NCBI GenBank assembly: GCA_024195265.1
Contig: JAJLRJ010000011.1
Coordinates: forward strand, 18,995,927-19,059,926
From: Dendrophyllia cribrosa
Lineage: Eukaryota > Cnidaria > Anthozoa > Scleractinia > Dendrophylliidae
Length of the DNA: 64,000 bases
Direction of reading: 5' to 3'
Shown one piece after another: positions 1 to 11,400 of this stretch (position 1 is its first letter; each line of letters starts with the position of its first letter). A program made the position numbers and the translations under genes. The notes under the pieces were generated by a model. It had not been told where the DNA came from, searched no databases, and saw only the letters and a program-made list of their open reading frames with translations.

Positions 1-424
1 TAATCAATATACCCGCTCGTGACATTTCAACATTATCCAAAATAGTTGGACAAGATTACTTGCGGTATTGTAACTAAATAATACTTCATATTGTCCTATG
101 CATACAGAAAACAAACAGTACTAAAATATGTTTGCAATTTTCCTCCTGTTTATTTTATCTTTCAGGATACAATTTTGCACTAAGACAACTAGTTTTTTTT
201 TACGCAGGTTCTATTTGTCCCTTATGCTTGAATCTCAGCAAGTCTGCTTAGGCGACGTTTGTCCGCTGACCTGAAATAACGCAAAGACAAATGACAAATT
301 TAAAAAAATAGTAGCAGTGAACAAACTTAAATTTAAAATTATTAAACGTTTCGACTTCGACTAAATCTTTCTTGTGGATGCGTGAGTCTTCATATTATGC
401 TGTTTTCCCGATTCCTGTCCAGTC

Positions 425-941
425 GCGCCACAGGCTTCCCAAGCTCAAAATTCGTCTTTTTGATGTGTTTTTTTAGAGCCCTTCGGGCGGCCGACTCTAC
501 ATACGTGGTGTATGCGACAGCTTGTGTATATAGAGAAATGTATGGGAAAATCACGGATTCTCTAAAATTGGGTAAATAACTATCTATTTTGAAATAATGT
601 TTACCTACCTCAAATGTGTCGCTTACTTGTGTCTTGTACCGAATTTGAAGCCATTCCGACGCCATTTAGCGGGACAACGACTTCGAATAACTTCGCTAAA
701 TGGCGTCGGAATGGCTTCAAATTCGGTACAAGACACAAGTAAGCGACACATTTGAGGTAGGTAAACTTTATTTTAAAATAGATAGTTATTTACCCAATTT
801 TAGAGAATCCGTGATTTTCCCATACATTTCTCTATGTACAGAAGCTGTTGCATACACCACGTATGTAGAGTCGGCCGCCCGACGGGCTCTCAAAAATACA
901 TAAAAAAGACGAATTTTGAGCTTGGGAAGCCTGTGGTCGCG
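425..941. repeat. Long inverted repeat, about 247 bp arms
   Basis: The arms at 425-671 and 694-941 are near-exact reverse complements around a 22 bp spacer. Each arm stays open on its outward strand and gives almost the same peptide starting MASEWLQIRY, so the two open frames are one repeat read twice and not two genes. The small arm differences suggest an old or gene-converted palindrome. No transposase is seen in it. Confidence 0.85.
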
Positions 942-1075
942 CCATTTTGACTTGCATGTTCTGTTAGTACAAGCTGGTAATAAACCTGAAAAAATACTCT
1001 CAAAACGGTTAAAACGCCTGTACAAAGACACAGAAGAACAACTAATGAAGCAAAAAGGAGCATCGATGGACAAAA

Positions 1076-1795
1076 ATGGACAAAAAGAGCAAACAGAAAT
1101 CAAGTTTAGCTCGACTCCAATATGAAACTGAGGTCCGTATAAAATCAGAAACCATCTTTGTTTGTTATATGACTTTGATTCCATCCGAAAGTGAATATGT
1201 CAATCGTATTTTAAAATTTGTACATTCAGGAAGGAAATTAACAAATTTACACCGGTTTCCCGTGGTGTGGACTCCTATTTACCACGATTTACGTCATCAC
1301 ATGGTCAAAATGTTGTGGACTCACGAGGCGCAGCCGAGTGAGTCAGCAACAAATTTTGACCATGGACCACCGGGAACTTTTAAATGCACACGCACACGAT
1401 GTAACACTTGTCCTTTCATTCACAACGCGGACAAAATAACAGGACCCAAACGATCTACTAAAATCACTGATCGCTTTACATGCACCTCCGTAAATGTTAT
1501 CTACTGCATAACATGTACTTTTTGCAAAAAGATATACATTGGCGAAACAGGGAGGAGACTGGGCGACCGTTTTCGTGAACATCTCCGAGACGTTGAAAAA
1601 AATGACAGAGACGCATCCAAACCAGTCGCGCGCCATTTTAATCTTGCTAACCATTCTAAGCAACACATGACAATCTGCGGCCTTTCCCTACACCAGGGTA
1701 ACACAGAAAGCCGTAAAAACCTAGAACAAAAAATCATCTTTCAAATCGGCAGTCTCAAACCCCACGGAATCAACGAACGGTTTTCATTCAACTAA
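1076..1795 (+). mobile_element. Penelope-like element, C-terminal GIY-YIG endonuclease fragment
   Basis: The frame from about 1245 to the stop at 1795 reads as the C-terminal end of a Penelope-like retroelement. It has a Cys-rich knuckle (CTRTRCNTCPF), then VIYCITCTFCKKIYIGETGR, in which the YIG of a GIY-YIG nuclease and the catalytic-region Arg are visible, and a family-typical end at GINERFSFN. In the family this domain nicks target DNA for reverse transcription. The reverse transcriptase part is missing upstream, so the copy is 5' truncated. An imperfect hairpin at about 1299-1365 lies inside it. The family call rests on motif recognition. Confidence 0.8.
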
Positions 1796-1985
1796 TTTAC
1801 ATTTGTTTTTCACGTCACCAAATTTCCACCAATAGCGTAGTCCCACCGCTTACTATATAAAACCACACACTACCCACAATTCCTTGATTCGCTCCGACGA
1901 AGGGCTAGCGCTCGAAACGTCAGCTATTTGAATCTTTTTACGGTGGTCAATTTACCTTATCGACTCAGTCGATAAAACTAAATTC
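1796..1985 (+). mobile_element. 3' non-coding tail of the Penelope-like element
   Basis: The sequence after the stop includes a CGACGAAGGGCTAGCGC-type block and a GACTCAGTCGATAAAAC hairpin-like end. Such blocks commonly follow the GIY-YIG frame in this element class. The exact 3' boundary is not resolved. Confidence 0.5.
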
Positions 1986-2382
1986 TCGTGCCTATATAGT
2001 ATTTTCACTCGTCATCAGGCTCCCAATTTGACCCTTAAATCATAGAAAAAAGGTATTTTTTTAAAGGAAAATCAAAATTTCGCGCATTTCTGAGTTACTT
2101 TTCTGAAATCCACCACACTCGGATTCCAGTACTATGGTTATTATTCTATCTAGAAACGTTAAAATATTTTAATAACTTAAAAAAAGTACCGTTATTTTGA
2201 CCTTGAAGTGAGCAATTTCGTACAAAGGCTTGTATGGAGTTTGACCGCGTGGTCATGGCTTTAAGCGTTCTAACTCATTTTAATAGGCGCAATGTCAACA
2301 TCCGCACTCGGTTTTGGAAAGACTGGAATCTAGTAAACATTTTGGTGGGAAATTTGCTTTGGTTGGAGCGAAAAAACCTCCG
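1986..2382. other. Spacer downstream of gene A
   Basis: AT-rich sequence with no supported gene. It contains the 3' flank of gene A, which is transcribed leftwards. I could not fix a poly(A) site. Confidence 0.4.
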
Positions 2383-2452
2383 TCATTTTGTACTTTTCAG
2401 CCGCACGATTCTTCGACTGAGTGAATTTTGGCTTCCTTTGGTCGGCATCGTG
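2383..2452 (-). CDS. Gene A exon 10 (tentative): C-terminus
   Basis: The required phase-2 acceptor with a fitting frame is gcaag/CACG at 2452. It gives 23 codons including SQNSLSRRIVRLKSTK before TGA. The length (70 nt against 67 nt in gene B) and the S.SR..V pattern fit the family end. The acceptor lacks a good pyrimidine tract and the joining residue becomes Ser instead of Arg, so another exon is possible. Confidence 0.5.
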
Positions 2453-5400
2453 CTTGCATTCGCTTGCTCGTCTGTCAGTGCATGGCCTAGCGGTGAGAAC
2501 GAGGGAAATCAGAAGGAAAGTGGAAATCACGGCCATCAAGGAAACCCCGCGCTTCAAGGTTACATAAACAAGTAAGATAGTATTGATATTGGAAAGATTT
2601 CCTTATAACCCCATACATTAGTTATGCATACCGTTCTTAAAACTAAAACAAAAGCCAAAACAATAGAAATCCAAAAGCAAAACAATAGCGTATACATACA
2701 TAATTAATGAACAATAGTTCAGTTTGGTAACGCGCACGCGCAGAGCAAACTGGGTCTCGTCTGAGGGGTCAATATTTTGGCACGTACAACAAAGGCTAAT
2801 CGAGATGGAAAGTTCAGTGGAAGAGAAAAGTAGAAAACTTCCACTTATTGATCTGCGCTTCCGTCCATGAAACATCTGTTGCTAAGGAATGCCTACCTTG
2901 TACCCAGTACCACTCGACCAGAAACAGCCATTCCTTCCTTGACGTCACCCCATGTTAGGCCACCATCAGTACTGTACTGGACTGCAAGACCCGGGATGGC
3001 GGAATTCACCTCAAGCTTTTGGTTAACAATCCTGAGCAGTGATTATTTGTAGAGGATTAGAATTATAAAATACAAAATAAATTACACTGCGATAAAGTTA
3101 TATCGAAAAAGGGCATTCAACATAACAAGATTTGAAAACAATAATGGTAAATTTATACAAAACATCGATAGTTCTTTTTGCTGCACATACATATGAAACG
3201 ATAATTTTAGCGATCAGCCTTTCAAAAAGACTCAGACTCTCTCAGATTTTTATACTACTGATTTTGTTTGACGCTGGATCTGGCGTACATGGCTGGCATT
3301 GGCATTAATAAATAAATGTAGTTTCATAGCTTTATAGACACTTTTAATAAATACCACGATGCATCATTTTCCGCTAATGACGTCAAACATATTCTTTTGA
3401 ATTCTCTTGCAATTCAAAAGAATATGTTTGACGTCATTAGCGGAAAATGATGCATCGTGGTAATTATTAAAAGGGTCTATATGAAACTACTTATTTGACA
3501 GCCGGAAGCAGAAAATCATAAGTCAAAAGTCTGCCAGTGAGACAAATATGGTTTCCAAAAACAAACTTCGATAACAACGACTCTTATCACTCCATTACTT
3601 TGTTTAGGCATAACACCACAAGACATCCAATAAACAATAAACGCGGGAAAATGGCAGAGTCGTGGTAATATTGTTCTCGTATTTTAATCTAAAATTTAAA
3701 GTATCAAATAGATTTAGGAAAAATTGAACAATGCAAAATACTGCAAAGGACGTGCTTATATTTTATCTTAATTGAGCACCATGTACCAAATGAATATCAA
3801 GGTTGTGATTGGCTAGGGGAGCATGTGCAGTAACGCCATATTCAACGTCAACTGAAGTCAGGTTTAACCTCAAAGAACGTCTCCTAATAATCCGTCTTTC
3901 ACCATATCTAACATAAAGTAATCGATTTATCAGGGATGATTCAAAAGTCTGACTGCATCACTACGTTACCTTGCTCCAGGGACCGGTATATGATAATCAA
4001 TGTCCATTTTGTCCAATCGCGCCAGTTCCTTATGTCCCAAGCTGTTGGCGAACGCCTCCCACTCCAGCTTTTTCACGCGGTTTCGCTTTCCAATGTCCGT
4101 TTCATTCTCAAAACACCCCTTGTGCCATGTTCTCTCGGCCAGTGCTAGCAGGCGTGGGAAAATCATGGACTGGAGCTGACTTGGAGTTCGTACAGTTTCG
4201 GACCAAAGCGCACCAGCCATTCCTAAGCGATAAGAAAAAAGGAAACAAAAATAATTACAACAAAAGACTGAATAAAAAATGACGAATCTTCCCATGATAC
4301 ACTATTGAAGACTCTAAAACCTAAATCGAGGTACGATTCCATTGAATAATGTTATCAATATTTTGCTTTTTGGTCGCGACCAGGAAGGTGAATTATGTAG
4401 GGATGAGATTGATGAAGTCGTCTCTTTATGTAAGCTAAAATATTGACTGATGCCAGTGTGTTTCCACGTTAAGCCTTATTTTGACTTCCACTTTGCTTAT
4501 GTGATTATTCGAGGACCAAGACGAATATGACGAGGGGAATATGACGAGGGGATTATGACGAGGGGAATATGAAGAGGGGATTATGAAGAGGGGGATATGA
4601 CAAGGGGGATATGATGATGGGAGTTTGACGAGGGGAATATGACGTGGGGGATATGACGACGGGAATATGACGACGGCAATACGACGACGGGGATACGACG
4701 ACGGGGATATGACGAGGGGAATATGACGAAAGGAATACAAAATCCTTTGTTTAGCTATTGTTATCGGTTATTGTTTTCAGCCCCGCCTTTCCCCTGTTCC
4801 CCAATGAAAGCCGCAGCCAACTATACAGACAGTTTAATGAACGGGGGTATGTTATATATTCCCTTAAAAAAAAAACAAAGAAAACCGAGCTAGGTGAAAA
4901 ATAAGCTTATTTATCACGTGAATTTCTAATTGCAATTGATAACGTTTACAAAAAGAAAATAACACTCTATTCCCGGGAAGATGGGCATTTCCCTATGAAA
5001 TGCTTGATAAATTGTATATGAGCCACGCCAATAGGTTTGGTTTTGAGCCGTTTTGATTTGATTTGATTTGATTTGTTATCATTTAGATTAGATTATATTT
5101 AAGTGCACGGCATGTCTGAAAACCAGTTTTACTGAGCCGTTTTACCGTGTTTAAATAAAGTTAATTGATTGATTGATTGAAGTCTGAGACATTGAAGTTA
5201 GGTACTAAAGATTGTTGTTGTTGAATCTTGTTTGAAAAAGGGAGGAGCAAATTTTGGGAGCAACGCCTGAAAAAGGGGAGGGGCACTTTCCACCCACCCC
5301 ACCCACGGGGGATTCATACGATGATTGCATTCATACTCTCCCAAGTGACACTCTGTCTTGTTAAAAATTTCAAGAAAAGGGAAACACAGTAAATTACCGC

Positions 5401-8400
5401 TGGAACAAGGCAAAGACCGATAACAAACTCATCTTGGACAAAACGCCGTTGCCTACGTGCAATCGATTGATTGGTACGTTCACATTTCTCATTTTTACGG
5501 TGTTATCATACACCTACTTTTTACGGTCATTTCACTTGCTCCTGAAGAGACCAAAACTGTTATAATCTCTACTTCTTTGTTTGGAAATATCTGTCCTTTG
5601 ATGTCCGTTTAAGGAATTTTAACGGTACTTTGCCTGATGATTAATAAATAAAGCTGGGCAATTTTGCCTCATTTATTTAGCATCTCCTCATTATCTTTGC
5701 ATTTTTTAGTATTGTATTGAGATGCAAATACCTGCAATGTTTTGTGGTTTTTTGAGAGGGACGCATTTTCCTTTGTACATGTCCTCGCACAGATTCACTA
5801 TAGGGTCCCCCATCCTTGTGAAATCAGCATTTGAATAAATTTCGTCCGGCATAAAACCAAACGTCTTTCGAGTGTCGATAAATCTCGGGGCCCAGTAATA
5901 GCCTCTCTCCTCCGGGTCAGGTTCGTACGGATGATCAAAGTAAAGATGAGTGGCTTGCGTCAGAACAACCTTGCAAATGAGGCAAAATATAGCAGATAGG
6001 TAGTACCATAGGGGCAAGAATTTGTATCCCCCCCCCCCCCCCCCCAAAAAAAAAAAAAAGTCGTAGGCCTTAGTCCCAGCTCGTGTCGCGTCCGTCCTCG
6101 TTACACAAATTAATTACTTAATTTTAGTATCAGACTTTTAAAACCTTATTTATTATCTTTTATTATCTTTATAATTCTCAGCCGGCCGGATTCCTAAATC
6201 CTTGAATCTGATTGGCTAATCACACGCTCTTAGCCGATCCAGCTTTTTCCCATCCGGACCGGGTTTGCCAGTCCGGAATCATGTTGACAGTACAACCTCA
6301 CTTTCACGATTATGACTTTTTATTGGTTCTCTGTTGTTAAAAGCTTAATGCCTGTTTATTGAATTTTCTCGTTAATTGTGGACCCAGACGAAAGCTACCA
6401 AAGCGAAAGTGAATTTTTATTGGCCAGATAAAGTATTTAACGACACAAACAAGGAAAACAGTGGAAGAAAACTAACAAAGTTTCACCATGGTTGACATCG
6501 CTGACATACGATGTTTTTTCTTTTTTTTTCGTCATTCTGTGAATTTTCTTTAAAAAGTCTTGCTTGAATTTGTCATTCTGGTTTTGTACGAATTTGTTGT
6601 CAATAATTTACACGCCATTTCGCTGTCGGATTTTACGAGATAATTGGTACTTTCACTCCACTGCTCGGTTTGTGTTCTTCAAATTTTCAGTCTTTACCTT
6701 CTTTTATCTAAATTCAAATTCAAGAAAATATGATTTTTAAATTAGAATGGCCCAGTTTAAACTTTCGCGCTGCTATGAATGAATTACGCTCGACTTTGTA
6801 AGAACTTATTAGTAAAGTTTGAAAACGTTTTTAAAGTTAATCTTCAGCTTTCCACGGTTTCGCTGTAGGCAAGAACATCTTTTCTATCCTCACCGGAGGC
6901 AAACACAACAGCCGTTTATTCTATCGAGAGACTTAAACTGATAGAAATGAGTTCACTTTGAAAAGTAAGTTATTTTGTTTATGAATGGAAAAGTTGGAAA
7001 GATAACCGAGTTAATCACCGGCCTAGACCAGTTGGTAAAGGAAAAAACGGTACCCTCGGTCTTGAGTACGGGCCATACTCAAGACCTCGGGCACAGTTTT
7101 TCCTATATGGACTTCCCGGCCGGTAAATAACAAAATACCGTATCTGGCAATTTGGTGGAATGTTTTTATCCAACACTCTATCCTATTAAGCAAGATGGTT
7201 GCAATTAAGCATGCACGTGACAGTACGTGTGGCGCAGTTGTGTTATTATGATCACCAGACAAAAAACAGACCACCGATCAAATTGAAAAATAGAAAATCG
7301 TGTTGAAAATACCTTGTAATCAGCATTGGCCAGTTTGTAAGCACGGTCTCCTTGTCCCCATTCCCAGACATTATCCCAGGCATAAGCGTAGACATTCTTG
7401 TTCTTTAGGTAGCTACGATCATACGGAGTGTCCTTTACCCCAAGCACGCCATCCTCCCATGCACCCAGATCAAGACAGTACCTGTTTGGAACACAAAACT
7501 GCTTTCATGGCCCATTAAGGATTGGGTTTGACACGGGTTGATAGGCAGATAGTGTAAGAGGAAAGCCTTATTTGTAAGTTAAACATTTGTAAATGGATGT
7601 CCCAGTATAGGTAATCATACGGTTTTCTCGTTCAATTTGGGATTAATTTGCACGAGTGAGTTTTTCAAAAAGCTCAAAATTGCACTCGCCGAAGCAGCTC
7701 GTGCAATTTTGAGCTTTTTGAAAAACTCACTCGTGCAAATTAATCCCAAATTGAACGAGAAAACCGTATGATTACTTATTAATAATTATACATGAAAAAA
7801 TTTGCATCCATTTTTGTTTGAAATTTTTTTTTTTTTGCAAAATTTTTTTTTTTGGAATTTTTTTTTCTTTTTTTTTTGGCAAAAAAAAGAAAAAAAAATT
7901 TTTTTTTTTCGATTTGTAATTTGCACTGGTATTACACTTTTTGCACTGGTGTTACACGTTTTGCACTGGTGTCTTCACTGCTCTTAGCCAATCAGAATCG
8001 AGTAATTTTTTCATGTGTATTATTATATTTTGAAATCTTGAAATTAAGAACAATTTATAATTTTGGGAGATGGTACCAGCAAAAGCTGAAAGTCATCCTA
8101 TGATGTAATTACATAACATCCTGGAGTGAGTAGTTAATATTCCTAGTCGCTTCCTGTCATGCCACAGTTGTGGACCAAATTATGCTTAATCTTTTTTGGT
8201 GGAATTAAGGATTGTTTGGTCATATTTGGGAAGTGGAAACTTAAAAAATGTTATGTTAGCGAGATAACAAACTGGGCATCCCAAACAGAGAGGAAATATT
8301 ATAATCCATGACCATGCAAGGAATTACAAATACATATCTTATTACATGTAAATATCTATACATACAGTGGAAACTGAGCAAATCTAAGGTATACATACTA

Positions 8401-11400
8401 CAAAGCTGTTTCTAACATGGTATGTGGATACAAGTATTATTAATCTTTCACAAAAATTTTCAGGTTCAGTTTTATTTTGATCACTTGTTTTTCCTTTTTG
8501 TTTCTTTTTTTTTTTCTATTGTTTGATCCTTTCTTTTTATTTTAACAAATTAGTGTGTGTAGCGATTTCTAATCATGAAATTAATTTCACTGGCCTGCCT
8601 AGATTAGCTTTTGCTACCTGCAGGCCAGTATTATAAACTCTATAATAACTAACTAATAAAGATTTTTGTTGTTGTTGTTGTTGTTGTTTTGCTTTCGATT
8701 TACAAAGGTTTTAAATGTGTCACGCAATTCGTCACGCTATTTTGGATAAGCCGTGAAAATAAACAAAATTGAATCAGCTGAAAGTTATTGTTTGCATTAT
8801 AAGTGCTTATAAGCCGAGTTAATGGAGCTTATTGCAAATACAATATTTTTTTATTTGAGTTTTGGTGTAATTAAGACTTTGAATTTTTGGCCGCCATCTT
8901 TGCTTTGACCATCTTTTGGGGCACAAAGATGGCCGCTCCATACAAAGATGGCCGCTCCATACATTTCTTACTAAAAATGTCTAATACTCGTTCGCCTATA
9001 ACTCTTGAACGAAATGCTTTGGCGCTTCAAAATTCAGATCAGGGTTGAACAGTAAAGCAGAACGGGGATATGCCGTGCTAAGATAATTCTTTCGTCTTAT
9101 TACGTACTGCAAATAATACAGATTGACGCAATATTCTCATATAGCAATGAAGTAATAAATACAGTTATTTTAGAAGAAAGACAGTACCTGGAGGACACAT
9201 CAGCCACTCTGCGTACAAAGTATTCTTTCAAGTCCTTAACGATGGTGGGACTTGTAAAGTTCAAGCCCAGTTTCTGCGCCAAAACTTTGCAAGCAGGAGA
9301 CTTTGTCCAGGCACCGTGAGCCACTTCATCTCCACCAAAGTGAAATATCTGCAAGATATGTAATGTCCTTTAATTAAGCGTTTTCATGAATGTAACAGCT
9401 AATAGTTAATATATGGTCGAAGTTTTAACTTTCTACTGGAAAACGGACACTAATATGACCGTCGTCCTGATCCGGCACAGAAGCTCGAGCGACTCCAACA
9501 GCTCCTGGGATCTTATAAATATATAGCGAACATTTCTAAATAAATCTCAGCTGCGATATACTTAAACTGTTGGCTGAATGTGCTGGGAACATGCTAGGAG
9601 TATTTGTTTGAGTCTACTGTACTGATATTAAGGCAGTTTACTTTCTAAAAAGTGTGACTGTTAAAACAAACTGTTGTTTTTGTTCAGTAGTTTTTATGGG
9701 GTCGTTCAGTTTGCCCACCTTCAATGGCTGAATATCGTGATGCATGTGTCTAACACTGGATACAACGTGCTCCAAGAACTCATACGTAGACTCCAAACAC
9801 GGATTAATGGCGTTATCAGTGAAGAATTGCACAGATAGATACTGTGAGGTATCCAGTGGATCCGACAATAGATACTGTTTAGCCTCGAACCCTTGTCCTA
9901 TGGAGTTATATTTCTTCTGTCTTGCCTTCATGGCTATGATAGCGGCGTGTCCGTGACCGGGCATGTCAAATTCTGGTATCACCTCCACATGCCTCTCCTC
10001 AGCGTATCGCAGAATTTCGCGGTATTCGTCCACTGTGTAATAACCACTTCCGGAGTTACCCGTGCCAGGTCCTGAACCTAGTTGAGACCCAACACATTTT
10101 TCTTCCTTGACGTCATGACAGCGTCTTGATCCCACCTCAAGAAAATCAAAGAAAAAAGAAACATAGCAAATGAACAGATAATTTTTCTCCTTTCCTTCTG
10201 TATCCAATTAGTATTATGGTTTAGATATCTGTTTCTTATTTCTGTTTTGTTTGAAATCGTTTGTTGTTTTTTGTTACTGTTTCTGAGAAACCAGTGGAAA
10301 TCTTTAACGACACTAATATTTTTTGCCTTGTCTTGTGACCTTATCTGGCTTAGTTAATACATAAAATGTTTGCTTTTGTTTCTATATTGTTTGCTGTTAT
10401 ACAAACCTTAGTAAGTTCCGGTAATCCGGGAATCTCCAGTCTCCAGCCTTCGTCATCAGTCAGATGGAAGTGAAACTTGTTTAACTTGTACATCGCCATG
10501 GCGTCGATCAACTTAAGCACCTCGCTCTTGGGCATGAAATTACGTCCCACATCAAGCTCCATTCCGCGATACTCATACCGCGGTGCATCATTGATAGTCA
10601 CGTGAGGTACCATGCCGTCTGGCTCATTGAGGCTGAGAAGGGACTGGACTCCATTGAACACGCCGACTCGTGATTGACCAGTGATTGCAATGCTCTGTGC
10701 GCTTGCGTCTACTTGTAGACTGTATGATTCCACGTTGTTGGACTTAATACCACCGATATTTACTGCACCAATTTTTAAATGAATCTGACGGAAAGAGTTC
10801 ATGTAATTCAGCTGAATGCCCAGTCTACCTGTAAGAAATATTAACGAACAATAATAAGGAGGAATGATTTATCAATGGTTTAACCTTCCTTGACCTCAAA
10901 ATTGGAGGTATGATGGTTTTATGAGCATGATAGACTCTTGATCTGAAGGCCTGTGGTTTGAAGACTGGCCGTTTGCAGTCGTGTCGTTTCCTTACGCGAG
11001 ACGCTTTGCTCCACATTGTCCTTCTTCATCCAGGTGTGCCAGCGAACCGATAACTGAAAACAAGTTACTGTATTTGCAAAGACCACCGTAACGAAATAGA
11101 AGCACCGGATCCTGTAGAAAAGGATCTTATCGGCTATAAAATAATTTTAAAAACGATTTGATAAAAAAGCAAGGCTGATCATGAACGGTACGGAAACGAC
11201 TATATTTGTAAAATATCCAATATTTCGAAAGGCACAGCCTTTCTTCTTCAGGGTCTTACAGATAATAAATCGTAAGGCAAAAAACGTTACAATTTGAAAT
11301 TTAAAAGGGAGCGGGGGATTAAATATGATACCATTATGGTACCATATTTAATCCCGCGCCCCCTTTGAGCGGTTGCTCATACCTGAGCAACCACGTTTAG

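Noticed and set aside
2234..2575. Plus-strand frame with a signal-peptide-like end (FWLPLVGIVLAFACSSVSA)
   Set aside because: It overlaps the probable last exon of gene A on the other strand, its hydrophobic part is far from its start, and nothing else supports it.
4435..4740. Minus-strand frame of repeated Ser-Tyr-Pro-Arg peptide
   Set aside because: Fully explained by the 15 bp minisatellite, whose period is divisible by three.
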